Below, in pieces: positions 63,508 to 64,000 of a DNA stretch of 64,000 nt. How positions within the stretch are numbered: the stretch's first letter is position 1; each line of letters begins with the position of its first letter. The position numbers and the translations under genes are program-made. Source of the DNA: Nitrosopumilus zosterae (lineage in GTDB: Archaea > Thermoproteota > Nitrososphaeria > Nitrososphaerales > Nitrosopumilaceae); NCBI RefSeq assembly GCF_025998175.1, contig NZ_AP026695.1, positions 1,680,581 through 1,744,580 on the forward strand. The letters run 5' to 3'. The notes beneath the pieces were generated by a model. That model made no database searches, was not told where the DNA came from, and saw only the letters and a program-made list of their open reading frames with translations.

Positions 63508-64000
63508 TCAAGATTTTGATATTTTACTTAAGGCTAACTTTACTAAAAGTAGCCAAGTAATTACTATGGGTACATAGTATGTTGCAATTCTCCAGCCAAT
63601 AACGGAATTCCATCCAACAATGTCCTCAGATATTTCAAATGCAAATGGATCTAAATTATTTAGATATGCAACAATTCCAAATTCAGCAAGCCCTGATCCA
63701 CCAATAGTGATTGGCAAGTTTCCAATTGCATTTGCTCCCATTACAGCCATTATAGAATCAAATGAAGAAATGACAAATCCTGTTCCCATTGCAATAACCA
63801 TAAAAGAAATTCCATAAAATGACCAAGATGCAAGTGAAAACAAGAATGAAATTGTAAAGATTTTTTTCGATTCAGGAGTTTTTAGATTTTCTCTACTCAT
63901 AGTACATACTTCTTCCATCCAAGTGTTTGTTTTTTTAATGGCTTTGGCACCTTTTTCTTTTCCGAATCTTTTTGTCAAATTTTCTAGTATTTTTGGAACT
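63508..64000 (-). CDS. UPF0104/AglD-type membrane flippase-like protein, C-terminal part (cut by window edge)
   Basis: The frame is open to the window edge, so the 5' end is missing; a TTG at 63978 is internal. Four hydrophobic spans are visible (for example IFTISFLFSLASWSFYGI and YYVPIVITWLLLVKLAL), and NLPITIGGSGLAEFGIVAYL is the conserved GG-G-E block of the LPG-synthase-TM / UPF0104 family. Archaeal members (AglD/AglR-like) are implicated in dolichol-linked sugar flipping, which fits AglB and DPM1-GtrA in the window (inference). Confidence 0.75.
   Translation of the reverse strand, partial: VPKILENLTKRFGKEKGAKAIKKTNTWMEEVCTMSRENLKTPESKKIFTISFLFSLASWSFYGISFMVIAMGTGFVISSFDSIMAVMGANAIGNLPITIGGSGLAEFGIVAYLNNLDPFAFEISEDIVGWNSVIGWRIATYYVPIVITWLLLVKLALSKISKS

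Overview
The window looks like a chromosome segment of an ammonia-oxidising thaumarchaeon of the Nitrosopumilus/Nitrosarchaeum type. The evidence is the low G+C content, the archaeal information-processing genes (aIF2-alpha, aIF2-gamma, Nop10, S6e, PriS/PriL primase, a RadB-like ATPase, an Sm protein), an ESCRT-III-like CdvB division protein, AglB, anaerobic-type cobalamin synthesis and large Ser/Thr-rich surface proteins. Many genes have a TATA-like box about 24-28 nt before the start codon, which suggests leaderless mRNAs. The lineage call rests on remembered families, not on a search.

Layout. 1-3.8 kb: end of an Lhr-type helicase, a 39-residue membrane microprotein overlapping its start, a RadB-like ATPase, an Sm protein, a bacterial-type MetK and an SDR-like protein. 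3.8-9.4 kb: cobalamin block cbiD-cbiG-cbiX-cbiC, then convergent cbiA and a corrinoid adenosyltransferase. 9.4-15.5 kb: translation and processing genes (aIF2-alpha, Nop10, aIF2-gamma with a PIN protein, S6e), AglB, a PEBP protein and two tiny zinc-ribbon proteins. 15.5-24.6 kb: tRNA-Gly(CCC), a C39-like/TPR protein, a glutamine amidotransferase, a UPF0182 membrane protein, primase subunits, endonuclease IV and GlyRS.

24.6-44.4 kb is the most unusual part. A Ca-binding-repeat exported protein (MopE-like and RTX-like repeats) lies next to a giant protein of about 5,200 residues. The giant has two long, nearly identical DNA repeat arrays (54-bp and 60-bp units), an apparent N-terminal membrane hairpin and a large predicted extracellular body. 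Its start may be a CTG codon behind a very strong Shine-Dalgarno sequence. Upstream lies an array of eight 29-bp tandem repeats that runs into the 3' end of a glutamate-racemase homologue lacking both catalytic cysteines.

45-64 kb: CdvB, a DPM1-GtrA glycosyltransferase, several exported proteins (one resembling phage tail or fibre proteins), a second cobalamin block (cbiF, cbiL, cbiT), a small membrane protein resembling EMC6, RqcH/NFACT, the two subunits of aconitase-X-type phosphomevalonate dehydratase, endonuclease III, the sulfate assimilation pair sat and APS reductase, a ThiI-like protein without a PP-loop, a GT-B glycosyltransferase, a candidate structured RNA, small conserved proteins, an SDR and a flippase-like membrane protein cut by the window edge.

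Functional links. MetK supplies SAM to the five corrin C-methyltransferases encoded here (CbiD, CbiF, CbiL, CbiT; CbiG and CbiC act between them without using SAM). AglB, DPM1-GtrA, the GT-B enzyme and the flippase-like protein fit a surface-glycosylation programme whose substrates could include the Thr/Ser-rich giant. Sat and APS reductase supply reduced sulfur. No IS element, integrase, CRISPR array or rRNA gene was seen.
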